Shown here: piece after piece, positions 1-6,468 of the stretch | Layout: every line of letters starts with the position of its first letter | Position numbering within the stretch: position 1 is the first letter of the stretch | Origin: an uncultured delta proteobacterium | GTDB lineage: Bacteria; Myxococcota_A; Polyangia; Polyangiales; Polyangiaceae | DNA: 11,985 nucleotides | NCBI GenBank assembly: GCA_903893335.1 | Contig: CAITLX010000198.1 | Location: forward strand, 1 to 11,985 | Direction of reading: 5' to 3' | The notes under the pieces: model-generated | Database searches by the model: none | What the model saw: the letters and a program-made list of their open reading frames with translations, nothing else | What the model was told of the DNA's origin: nothing | Made by a program: the position numbers and the translations under genes

Positions 1-845
1 CGACGTCGGCCGCCACGATCGCCGCGGTGGCAGCCGCGGGGGGCTGGGGCCACTGGGGCAGCTTCCAGATCGACACCACGATCGAGGTCCTCTTCGCGGC
101 CCCGAGCACGCCGCGCGTCTCCTGGTCGCCCACCAAGGACTGGTTCGAGCCCGACTGCGACCGCGACGACGTCCCCCTGCCCGCCGGCGGCGCGCTCGAG
201 GGGGAGAAGGGCTACGCGTGCACCGGCGACGGCGACTGCCACCTGCTGGTGGTCGATCCCGCCGCGCGCCGCCTGTACGAGCAGTGGCGGGCCGACCTCA
301 AGGCGCCCCCTCGGCGCGGAGGCTGCCTCGCGGTGTGGGACCTCGCGCGCGACTACGGCCCGTCGGGGCGCGGCGAGGGGTGCACCTCGGCCGACGCGGC
401 GGGCCTGCCCATCGCGCCGCTGCTCGCCGAGGCCGACGAGGTGGCGGCAGGGCACATCGACCACGCCCTGCGCTTCGTCCTGCCGAACGACCGCATCCGC
501 CGACGCGCGTACGTGCACCCGGCCACCCACTCCACCGACGCGACGCAGGGCGGGCCCGACACCCCGCCGCTCGGCGCCCGCCTGCGCCTGCGCGCCGACT
601 ACCCGCTCGCCAAGCTGCCGAGCGACGGCGGCCGCGTGCTCGCGCGGGCGCTGCAGAGGTACGGCATGTTCCTGGCCGACGGCGGCCAGTCCACCCTCAC
701 CGTGCGCAGCGACAGCACCTCGCACACCACCTGGGAGGGGCGCGTGCGCCCCATCGACCTCGAGCCGCTGCGCGTCGAGGACTTCGAGGTGCTCCCCTCC
801 GAGCCCCCGCGCACGTTCACCGGCGCGTGCACCCGCACGCGCTGA
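1..845 (+). CDS. Secreted protein of unknown function (YVHPATH family), 5' end outside window
   Basis: The frame is open from the first complete codon (base 3) to TGA at 843-845, so the gene probably begins upstream. A GTG at 27 is the first in-window start, but the Ala-rich hydrophobic stretch spanning bases 3-40 looks like the end of a signal peptide. Numbering from GTG 27, conserved-looking blocks are C119-TSADAAGLPI (119-129), D137-EVAAGHIDHALRF (H143, D145, H146), YVHPATH (162-168) with H164 and H168, a LRLRAD block near 189-194, and RYGMFLADGG (211-220). I recognise this order of blocks (TSADAAGLPI, GEIDHALRF, YV-PATH, RYGM-LADNG) from large extracellular proteins of Actinobacteria and myxobacteria with no assigned function. 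The conserved His and Asp residues could bind metal or be catalytic; this is inference. Scattered Cys suggest disulfides in an exported protein. It is followed by a 138-base spacer. Confidence 0.72.
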   Translation, partial: TSAATIAAVAAAGGWGHWGSFQIDTTIEVLFAAPSTPRVSWSPTKDWFEPDCDRDDVPLPAGGALEGEKGYACTGDGDCHLLVVDPAARRLYEQWRADLKAPPRRGGCLAVWDLARDYGPSGRGEGCTSADAAGLPIAPLLAEADEVAAGHIDHALRFVLPNDRIRRRAYVHPATHSTDATQGGPDTPPLGARLRLRADYPLAKLPSDGGRVLARALQRYGMFLADGGQSTLTVRSDSTSHTTWEGRVRPIDLEPLRVEDFEVLPSEPPRTFTGACTRTR

Positions 846-856
846 GCGCCTCCTCG

Positions 857-890
857 CGTAAATCTCGACAGCAACACGCAAATTTCGCGC
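857..890 (+). promoter_or_regulatory. AT-rich patch, possible promoter region for the downstream oxidoreductase gene
   Basis: Inside the 846-983 spacer, this is the only AT-rich patch (TAAAT at 859-863, CAAATTT at 879-885) in a strongly GC-rich surrounding. A patch like this between a stop codon and the next gene is where a promoter would be expected. I cannot fit a convincing -35/-10 pair: TCGACA at 865-870 is a weak -35 look-alike and nothing resembling TATAAT lies about 17 bases further on. Low confidence. Confidence 0.2.
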
Positions 891-934
891 CAACCTCGCC
901 CCCACAGGCGCCGCGGATCGCGGTACGAGGCCTC

Positions 935-965
935 GGGCGCGGGCGTTGCATCCGGGCCCGCGCCC
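935..965 (+). promoter_or_regulatory. Perfect 9-bp GC hairpin just upstream of the oxidoreductase start
   Basis: GGGCGCGGG (935-943) and CCCGCGCCC (957-965) are exact reverse complements separated by 13 bases (944-956). The hairpin ends 18 bases before the ATG at 984, with only a weak AAGG (968-971) between. It has no T-tract, so it is not a textbook terminator. It could be the terminator of the upstream secreted-protein gene, a leader structure affecting translation, or an operator-like dyad. In DNA this GC-rich such stems also arise by chance. Confidence 0.35.
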
Positions 966-983
966 CCAAGGTCCCCACCTCCG

Positions 984-3900
984 ATGTACAAAATCGTCCG
1001 CCGCGAAGCCTTCTCCGACACCACGTTCCTCTGGGAGGTGCTCGCGCCCGACGTGGCCCGCGCCGCGCAGCCCGGCCATTTCGTCATGCTGCGCCTCGGC
1101 GACGGCGCCGAGCGCATCCCGCTGACGGTCGCCGACTACGACCGCGAGGCCGGCACCATCACGATGGTCATCCAGGCGCTCGGCAAGACGACGCGGCGGA
1201 TGCTCGACGACTACAAGGAGGGGGACACCTTCGAGGACTTCGTCGGCCCGCTCGGCCTGCCGCAGCACGTCGAGAAGCTGGGGCACGTCGTGCTCGTCGG
1301 CGGCGGCCTCGGCGTCGCGCCCGTCTACCCGCAGCTGCGCGCCTTCAAGGAGGCCGGCAACCGCGTGACGGGCATCATCGGCTTCCGCAACGAGGGGCTC
1401 GTCTTCTGGGAGGAGAAGTTCGCCGAGTTCTGCGACGAGCTCATCGTCTGCACCGACGACGGCAGCTACGGCCGCCCGGGCTTCGTCACCCAGGCGCTGA
1501 AGGACGTGTGCGAGAAGGACAGGCCCGACCTCGTCATCGCCATCGGCCCGCTGCCCATGATGAACGCCTGCGTCGAGACGACGCGGCCGTTCGGCGTCAA
1601 GACGATGGTGTCGCTCAACGCCATCATGGTCGACGGCACCGGCATGTGCGGCTCGTGCCGCGTGACGGTCGGCAAGGACGTGCGCTTCGCGTGCGTCGAC
1701 GGCCCCGACTTCGACGGCCACCAGGTCGACTTCAAGGAGCTGCTCGCCCGCCAGAAGCGCTTCAAGACGCAGGAGGCGCGCGCGAGCGCGGACTACGCCC
1801 ACGTCTGCAACCTCGAGAAGCAGCTCTTCGACGAGGAGAAGCGCAACTACAAGAAGATCAGGGAGCTCGCGCCGCACCAGACGAAGATGCCCGAGCGCGA
1901 CGCGGTCGATCGCGCGCAGAACTTCAAGGAGGTCAACCTCGGCTACGGCCTCGCCGAGGCGCTGGCCGAGGCCGAGCGCTGCATCCAGTGCTCCAAGCCC
2001 ACGTGCATCGCGGGCTGCCCGGTGCAGATCGACATCCCGCGCTTCATCCGCCACGTGGTCGTGCGCGACTTCAACGGCGCGCTCGACGTCATCCACGAGG
2101 CGTCGATCTTCCCGTCGGTGTGCGGCCGCGTGTGCCCGCAGGAGACGCAGTGCGAGGCGCAGTGCGTCATCGCGAAGAAGGTCGAGTCGGTCGGCATCGG
2201 GCGCCTCGAGCGCTTCGTCGGCGACAACGCGCACCCCAGGCCCGTCTCGCCGCCGCGCTTCGAGCCCAGCCAGCGGCTGGGCAAGGTCGCCATCTGCGGC
2301 TCTGGCCCCGCGGGGCTCGCGGCGGCGGCCGATCTCGTGAAGTTCGGCTGCGACGTCACGGTGTACGAGGCGCTGCACGTCGTCGGCGGCGTGCTGCGCT
2401 ACGGCATCCCGAGCTTCCGCCTGCCGCGCGAGATCATCGATCGCGAGGTCGATCGGCTGCGCGCGCTCGGCGTGAAGATCGAGACCAACAAGGTCATCGG
2501 CAAGACGTTCACCGTGGCCGATCTGCTGGGCGACAAGGGCTTCGACGCCGTGTTCCTCGGCGTGGGCGCCGGCGCGCCGGCGTTCCTCGGCATCCCGGGC
2601 GAGTTCGCCGGGCAGGTCTACTCGGCCAACGAGTTCCTGACGCGCGTCAACCTCATGGGCGGCGACAAGTTCCCGTACGAGGACACGCCCGTCTCCATCG
2701 GCAAGAGCGCCGTCGTCATCGGCGCCGGCAACACGGCGATGGACTGCCTGCGCGTCGCCAAGCGCCTCGGCACCGAGACGGTGCGCTGCGTCTACCGCCG
2801 CACCGAGGCCGAGGCGCCCGCGCGCATCGAGGAGCTACGCCACGCGAAGGAGGAGGGCATCGAGTTCTTCTTCCTGCACGCGCCCGTCGAGATCTACACC
2901 GACGAAGAGGGCGGCGTTCGCGGCATGAAGGTCGAGGAGATGGTGCTCGGCGAGCCCGACGAGAAGGGGCGCCGCAAGCCCGTCGCCACCGGGCGCTTCA
3001 AGGACCTCGCCTGCGACACGGTGATCTACGCGCTCGGCACCAAGGCCAACCCGATCATCACGCAGTCGACGCCGGGCCTCTCGCTCAACAAGTGGGGCAA
3101 CATCGTCGCCGACGACGGCAAGACGCAGTGCACCTCGCTGCCCGGCGTCTTCGCGGGCGGCGACATCGTCACCGGCGGCGCCACCGTCATCCTCGCGATG
3201 GGCGCGGGGCGTCGCGCCGCGCGCTCGGTCGGCGCCTACCTCGCCTCGGGCAAGAAGAAGTGGCCCATGAGCGAGGACGACATGGCGAGCTTCCAGCCGC
3301 CCACGCCCCTCGGCGCCGACCCGACCGAGCCCGCCGCCGTCGCGGTCTTCGCCACGCCGAGCGCCACGGCGACGGTGTGCCCCAAGTGCCACCGCCCCGT
3401 CGAGGGAGACGAGGCCTACGTCTGCTGCGCCACCGCGGCGCTGACGTGGCGCTGCGAGAGCTGCGCGAAGGTCAGCGAGGGCTTCGCGTTCCCCTACGGC
3501 ATGTGCCCCGCCTGCGGCGGCAAGCTCGTCGCCGCCGACGCGACGCGCGCCGAGGACGCGCCGTCGATCGACGCCGTGCGCATGGCCTTCGAGATCGAGC
3601 TCGGCGGCATGGCGTTCTACGCGCGCGCCTCCGAGCAGGCCGCAGAGCCGCTGCTGCGCGATCTCTTCGGCCGCTTCGCCGAGATGGAGAGGGGCCACAT
3701 GGCGACGCTCAGCCGCCGCTACCACGTCGATCCCCCCGCGCCCGGCGCCTTCCAGGTCGACCGCGCGGCGATCTACGCCGGCATCGAGAGCCACCCGGAC
3801 GACCCGGCCAACCTCTTCCGCATCGCCATCGCCTTCGAGGAGCGCGCGGTCGCGTTCTTCGAGGGGCGCGGCGCCGCGGTCGCCGCCGGCTCGCCCGAGG

Positions 3901-4001
3901 CGCAGCTGTACGCCGAGCTCGCCGCCGAGGAGCGCGAGCACGTCGCGCTGCTCGCGACCGAGCTCGCACGCTGGCAGGCGGGCAAGCCCGGCCTGATCTA
4001 A
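984..4001 (+). CDS. Nfn-like NAD(P)H oxidoreductase (FNR + GltD-like) fused to rubredoxin-like and ferritin-like diiron domains
   Basis: Residues 1-280 match the NfnA / ferredoxin-NADP reductase alpha family: flavin motif ERIPLT (43-48), nucleotide-binding GGGLG (106-110), and a [2Fe-2S] site D217-x4-C222-x2-C225-x11-C237. Residues 315-770 match NfnB/GltD: two [4Fe-4S] motifs (C333, C336, C341, C345; C380, C384, C390, C394), FAD Rossmann GSGPAG (439-444) and NAD(P) Rossmann GAGNTA (580-585). The tail adds CxxC knuckles (799/802, 824/827, 841/844) and a ferritin-like four-helix domain with E872, E902-x2-H905, E952/E953 and E983-x2-H986, a rubrerythrin-type diiron ligand set. Separate NfnA and NfnB proteins transfer electrons between NADH, NADPH and ferredoxin; the tail suggests onward transfer to peroxide or O2 (inference). 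A GltD role seems less likely because no GltB lies nearby. Probably cytoplasmic. Start ATG 984 gives the expected N-terminus although its ribosome site is weak. Confidence 0.88.
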   Translation: MYKIVRREAFSDTTFLWEVLAPDVARAAQPGHFVMLRLGDGAERIPLTVADYDREAGTITMVIQALGKTTRRMLDDYKEGDTFEDFVGPLGLPQHVEKLGHVVLVGGGLGVAPVYPQLRAFKEAGNRVTGIIGFRNEGLVFWEEKFAEFCDELIVCTDDGSYGRPGFVTQALKDVCEKDRPDLVIAIGPLPMMNACVETTRPFGVKTMVSLNAIMVDGTGMCGSCRVTVGKDVRFACVDGPDFDGHQVDFKELLARQKRFKTQEARASADYAHVCNLEKQLFDEEKRNYKKIRELAPHQTKMPERDAVDRAQNFKEVNLGYGLAEALAEAERCIQCSKPTCIAGCPVQIDIPRFIRHVVVRDFNGALDVIHEASIFPSVCGRVCPQETQCEAQCVIAKKVESVGIGRLERFVGDNAHPRPVSPPRFEPSQRLGKVAICGSGPAGLAAAADLVKFGCDVTVYEALHVVGGVLRYGIPSFRLPREIIDREVDRLRALGVKIETNKVIGKTFTVADLLGDKGFDAVFLGVGAGAPAFLGIPGEFAGQVYSANEFLTRVNLMGGDKFPYEDTPVSIGKSAVVIGAGNTAMDCLRVAKRLGTETVRCVYRRTEAEAPARIEELRHAKEEGIEFFFLHAPVEIYTDEEGGVRGMKVEEMVLGEPDEKGRRKPVATGRFKDLACDTVIYALGTKANPIITQSTPGLSLNKWGNIVADDGKTQCTSLPGVFAGGDIVTGGATVILAMGAGRRAARSVGAYLASGKKKWPMSEDDMASFQPPTPLGADPTEPAAVAVFATPSATATVCPKCHRPVEGDEAYVCCATAALTWRCESCAKVSEGFAFPYGMCPACGGKLVAADATRAEDAPSIDAVRMAFEIELGGMAFYARASEQAAEPLLRDLFGRFAEMERGHMATLSRRYHVDPPAPGAFQVDRAAIYAGIESHPDDPANLFRIAIAFEERAVAFFEGRGAAVAAGSPEAQLYAELAAEEREHVALLATELARWQAGKPGLI

Positions 4002-4008
4002 GAGGGGC

Positions 4009-4908
4009 TCAGGCCCGCGGAAGCGGGCAGGGGCCGATGCCGCGCGCGGCGAGCGCACGCTGCACGCGCGCGAGCAGCTCGCGCTCGACGTGCCAGCGCT
4101 GCTCGGGCACGACCTTGACCTGAAGGCGCAAGGTCGCGGTCGCCTCGCCGATCGCCACGACGCCGACGACCTCGGGCCCCGCGAGCAGCGAGGGCGCGAG
4201 CGCGGCGTCGGCCACGGCGCCCGCGGCTGCCTCGGCGAGCGCAGCGAGCGCGACGTCGAGCGGCGCGTCGCGCGAGACCGGCACGTCGACGACCGTGCGC
4301 GACCACGCGCTGGTGAGGTTGGTCACGAGCTGGATCGAGCCGTGCGGCACGACGTGCACCGCGCCGTCGTGCGCGCGCAGCACCGTGACGCGCATCGTGA
4401 TCTCCTCGACGGTGCCCGACGCCGAGCCGATCTTCACGACGTCGCCGATGGCGTACTGGTCCTCGAGCAGGATGAAGAAGCCCGCGAGGTAGTCCTTGAC
4501 GACGTTCTGCGCGCCGAAGGCGAGGGCCGCGCCGACGACGCCGGCGCCCGCGAGGATGGGGCCGACGTTGATGGTCAGCTCGCCGAGCGCCGCGATGGCC
4601 ACCAGGCTCCAGATGACGACGCGCGCGACGCTGGTGGCGAAGTTGATGAGCGTGACGGCGCGCTGCCGGCGCTCCTTGCGCTCGCGCCCCCCCGTGGCGT
4701 CGGCGAGCTTGGCGGCGTAGCGCCGCGACACCGCGCGCGCGCCGACCTCGAGCCCGACGCCGCACACGAGCAAGATCGCGATGCGCGCGACGGGCGCCCA
4801 GTCGGCGTAGGGGCGGAGGCTGTCGGCGAGGGGGGACAAGGCGGCTCGGATGCTAGCGTCGCGCCTCGCGGGCGGAGGGGGTAAAATGAAGGATGCGTCG
4901 CGCCGCAC
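4009..4908 (-). CDS. Small-conductance mechanosensitive channel (MscS family)
   Basis: This is a 299-residue inner-membrane channel of the type that opens under membrane tension and releases solutes after osmotic downshock. Hydrophobic helices lie at about 39-56, 84-109 and 113-148. The third contains the pore-lining Gly/Ala-rich pattern GAGVVGAALAFGAQNVVKDY (121-140), followed by LAGFFILLEDQYAIGDVV (141-158), the family signature leading into the cytoplasmic beta domain. The VVPHGSI segment (187-192) and the mixed alpha/beta C-terminus to residue 299 are typical. GTG 4908 is chosen because AGGGTGG lies 8 bases before it; TTG 4839 (residue 24) is an alternative that drops a Pro-rich N-terminal tail. 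It converges on the oxidoreductase gene (7-base gap) and is divergent from glgA. Exact subclass and ion preference cannot be read from the sequence. Confidence 0.9.
   Translation of the reverse strand: MRRDASFILPPPPARRDASIRAALSPLADSLRPYADWAPVARIAILLVCGVGLEVGARAVSRRYAAKLADATGGRERKERRQRAVTLINFATSVARVVIWSLVAIAALGELTINVGPILAGAGVVGAALAFGAQNVVKDYLAGFFILLEDQYAIGDVVKIGSASGTVEEITMRVTVLRAHDGAVHVVPHGSIQLVTNLTSAWSRTVVDVPVSRDAPLDVALAALAEAAAGAVADAALAPSLLAGPEVVGVVAIGEATATLRLQVKVVPEQRWHVERELLARVQRALAARGIGPCPLPRA
4013..4028. terminator. Hairpin with GGAA loop between converging genes, possible terminator
   Basis: GCCCGC (4013-4018) and GCGGGC (4023-4028) form a 6-bp stem closing a GGAA tetraloop (GNRA class on the plus strand). 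It lies 12 bases after the TAA of the oxidoreductase gene and inside the last codons of the converging channel gene. There is no T-tract on either strand, so it is at best a weak or factor-assisted terminator. Confidence 0.3.
4874..4880 (+). promoter_or_regulatory. Strong Shine-Dalgarno-like site before alternative glgA start ATG 4886
   Basis: GGAGGGG sits 5 bases before an in-frame ATG at 4886, which would extend glycogen synthase by 17 residues (a basic, non-conserved segment). It competes with the GTG at 4937, which fits family length better. If ATG 4886 is used, the glgA and mechanosensitive channel reading frames overlap head to head. Confidence 0.4.
4882..4887 (+). promoter_or_regulatory. 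TAAAAT, possible -10 element for glgA
   Basis: TAAAAT matches the bacterial -10 consensus at 5 of 6 positions and is one of the few AT-rich hexamers in this region, about 50 bases before GTG 4937. I see no good -35 at the expected distance (around 4859-4864). It would place the glgA promoter inside the first codons of the divergent channel gene. The same bases include the alternative ATG at 4886, so the two readings exclude each other. Confidence 0.25.
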
Positions 4909-4923
4909 GCGGGGCTACCACCC

Positions 4924-4928
4924 TGAGG
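4924..4928 (+). promoter_or_regulatory. Ribosome binding site supporting glgA start GTG 4937
   Basis: TGAGG at 4924-4928, continuing into A at 4929, provides a GAGGA core 7 to 8 bases before GTG 4937. This start leaves only 18 residues before the family motif K-S-G-G-L, the usual spacing in bacterial glycogen synthases, so it is the preferred start. Confidence 0.45.
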
Positions 4929-4936
4929 ACCGCGCC

Positions 4937-6406
4937 GTGAGCCCCCTTCCGAGCGTCCTGTTCGCCGCGTCCGAGTGCGCGCCGTTCGCCAAGAGCGGCG
5001 GGCTCGGCGACGTCGTCGGCGCGCTGCCCATCGCGCTGCGCGAGCGCGGCCACGACGTGCGCGTGGTCTTGCCCCGCTACGGCTTCATCGACACGCGCGG
5101 CATGCGGCGCCACGAGGCGCCCCTCGGCGTGCCGCTCGGCGCGAGCGAGGCCTGGTGCGCGGTGTACGAGACGACGCTGCCCGGCTCCGACGTGCCGCTC
5201 TACCTCATCGAGCACGACGCGCTGTTCGCGCGCCCGTACCTCTACGACCCCGTCGGCGGCTGGTCGCACGACAACTTCGCGCGCTTCACCTGCCTGTCGC
5301 GCGCCAGCTTGCAGCTCTGCAAGTACCTCGGGTTCATCCCCGACGTGGTGCACGTGCACGACTGGCCCACCGCGCTCGTGCCGGTGCTGCTCAACACCGT
5401 CGAGGCCTCGGGGCCCCTCGCCGCGACGGCCACCGTGCTCACCGTCCACAACCTCGCCTACCAGCCCCACTTCGCCGCCGCCGAGCTCGACCTCGCGGGC
5501 GTCGGGTGGGGCGTGTTCCAGGAGCAGGGGCTCGCCGACCAGGGGGCGATCAACCCGCTGAAGGGTGGGCTCTGGCACGCGACGATGCTCACCACGGTGT
5601 CGCCGCGCTACGCCGACGAGGTGCGCACGCCGGCGATGGGCGCGGGGCTCGATCACGTGCTGCGCTACCGCGGCGCCGACCTCGTCGGCATCCTCAACGG
5701 CATCGACGAGCGCGTGTGGGACCCGCGCGCCGACCCGCACCTGCCCGCGCGGTTCGACGCCGCCGACCTGAGCGGCAAGACGGTGTGCAAGCGCGCGCTG
5801 CAAGACGACCTCGGCCTCGCGCCCGAGCCGCTCACGCCCATCGTAGGCATCATCGCGCGGCTCGCCGAGCAGAAGGGCATCGACCTCGTGCTCGCCTGCC
5901 TCGACCGGCTGCTCGCGCTCGACCTGCAGCTCGCCGTGCTCGGCGCCGGCGACCCCGCGCTCGAGCGCGAGCTGCTCGCCGCCGCCGCCACGTACCCCGG
6001 TCGCGTCGGCGTGCGCATCGGCTTCGACGAGCGCGTCGCGCACCGCATCGAGGCCGGCGCGGACATGTTCCTCATGCCGTCGCGCTTCGAGCCCTGCGGC
6101 CTCAACCAGATGTACAGCCAGCGCTACGGCACGCTGCCCATCGTGCACGCGGTCGGCGGCCTCGACGACACCGTCGAGGACTTCGACCCCGCGCGCGGCA
6201 CCGGGACGGGCTTCAAGTTCCACCCCGCGACCGCCGACACGGTGCTCGCCGCGGTCGACCGCGCGTGCGAGGTCTGGAGCGAGCGCCCGCTCGTGTGGCG
6301 CGCGATGCAGCGGCGCGCGATGACGACGCCGTTCGGCTGGGACCGCGCCGCCGAGCGCTACGACGAGGTCTACCGCTGGGCGCTCGAGCGCCGTCGCTGG
6401 TGGTGA
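4937..6406 (+). CDS. glgA: Glycogen synthase (GT5 family, ADP-glucose dependent)
   Basis: It transfers glucose from ADP-glucose (possibly UDP-glucose) to the non-reducing ends of alpha-1,4-glucan, the chain-elongation step of glycogen synthesis, in the cytoplasm. With the GTG 4937 start the protein is 489 residues, the usual bacterial GlgA length. The N-terminal domain opens with VLFAASECAPFAKSGGLGDV, whose K19-S-G-G-L motif contacts the sugar nucleotide. The middle has the VVHVHDWPTALVPVLL and TVHNLAYQ blocks. The second GT-B domain contains GIIARLAEQKGIDLV and the donor-site signature SRFEPCGLNQMY (382-393) with E385, followed by YGTLPIVHAVGGLDDTVEDF. No other glycogen genes (glgB, glgC, glgP) are in the window, so it stands alone or in a dispersed set. 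Start choice is uncertain: GTG 4937, ATG 4886 or ATG 4850. Confidence 0.95.
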   Translation: MSPLPSVLFAASECAPFAKSGGLGDVVGALPIALRERGHDVRVVLPRYGFIDTRGMRRHEAPLGVPLGASEAWCAVYETTLPGSDVPLYLIEHDALFARPYLYDPVGGWSHDNFARFTCLSRASLQLCKYLGFIPDVVHVHDWPTALVPVLLNTVEASGPLAATATVLTVHNLAYQPHFAAAELDLAGVGWGVFQEQGLADQGAINPLKGGLWHATMLTTVSPRYADEVRTPAMGAGLDHVLRYRGADLVGILNGIDERVWDPRADPHLPARFDAADLSGKTVCKRALQDDLGLAPEPLTPIVGIIARLAEQKGIDLVLACLDRLLALDLQLAVLGAGDPALERELLAAAATYPGRVGVRIGFDERVAHRIEAGADMFLMPSRFEPCGLNQMYSQRYGTLPIVHAVGGLDDTVEDFDPARGTGTGFKFHPATADTVLAAVDRACEVWSERPLVWRAMQRRAMTTPFGWDRAAERYDEVYRWALERRRWW

Positions 6407-6415
6407 GCGCGCGAC

Positions 6416-6429
6416 CTCGGCGCGCCGAG
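6416..6429. terminator. Perfect 14-base palindrome between converging glgA and OPT genes
   Basis: CTCGGCGCGCCGAG is an exact palindrome lying 9 bases after the glgA stop and 39 bases from the OPT stop. As RNA it could form a 5-bp stem with a CGCG loop on either strand. Its place between two converging genes suits a bidirectional terminator, but it is short and has no T-tract. Confidence 0.25.
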
Positions 6430-6468
6430 CGGCTCACACGGGCATGAAGCGGTCGAGCGCCGCGCGGC

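Noticed and set aside
984..4001. Glutamate synthase small subunit (GltD) proper
   Set aside because: The central part resembles GltD, but no GltB large subunit is present, and the NfnA-like front and diiron tail point to a different electron-transfer role.
2835..4058. A 407-residue minus-strand frame opposite the oxidoreductase tail
   Set aside because: It is antisense to the rubredoxin/ferritin-like region, compositionally biased, and has no recognisable motif.
218..4123. A 1301-residue plus-strand frame across genes 1 and 3
   Set aside because: Its translation is Arg/Ala-rich with no domain motifs, and it is out of frame with the recognisable secreted and Nfn-like proteins. It is a product of high GC at third positions.
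4853..6223. A 456-residue minus-strand frame opposite glgA
   Set aside because: glgA is clearly real with intact GT5 motifs; the antisense translation is Val/Glu/Arg/Ala-rich with no domain signature.
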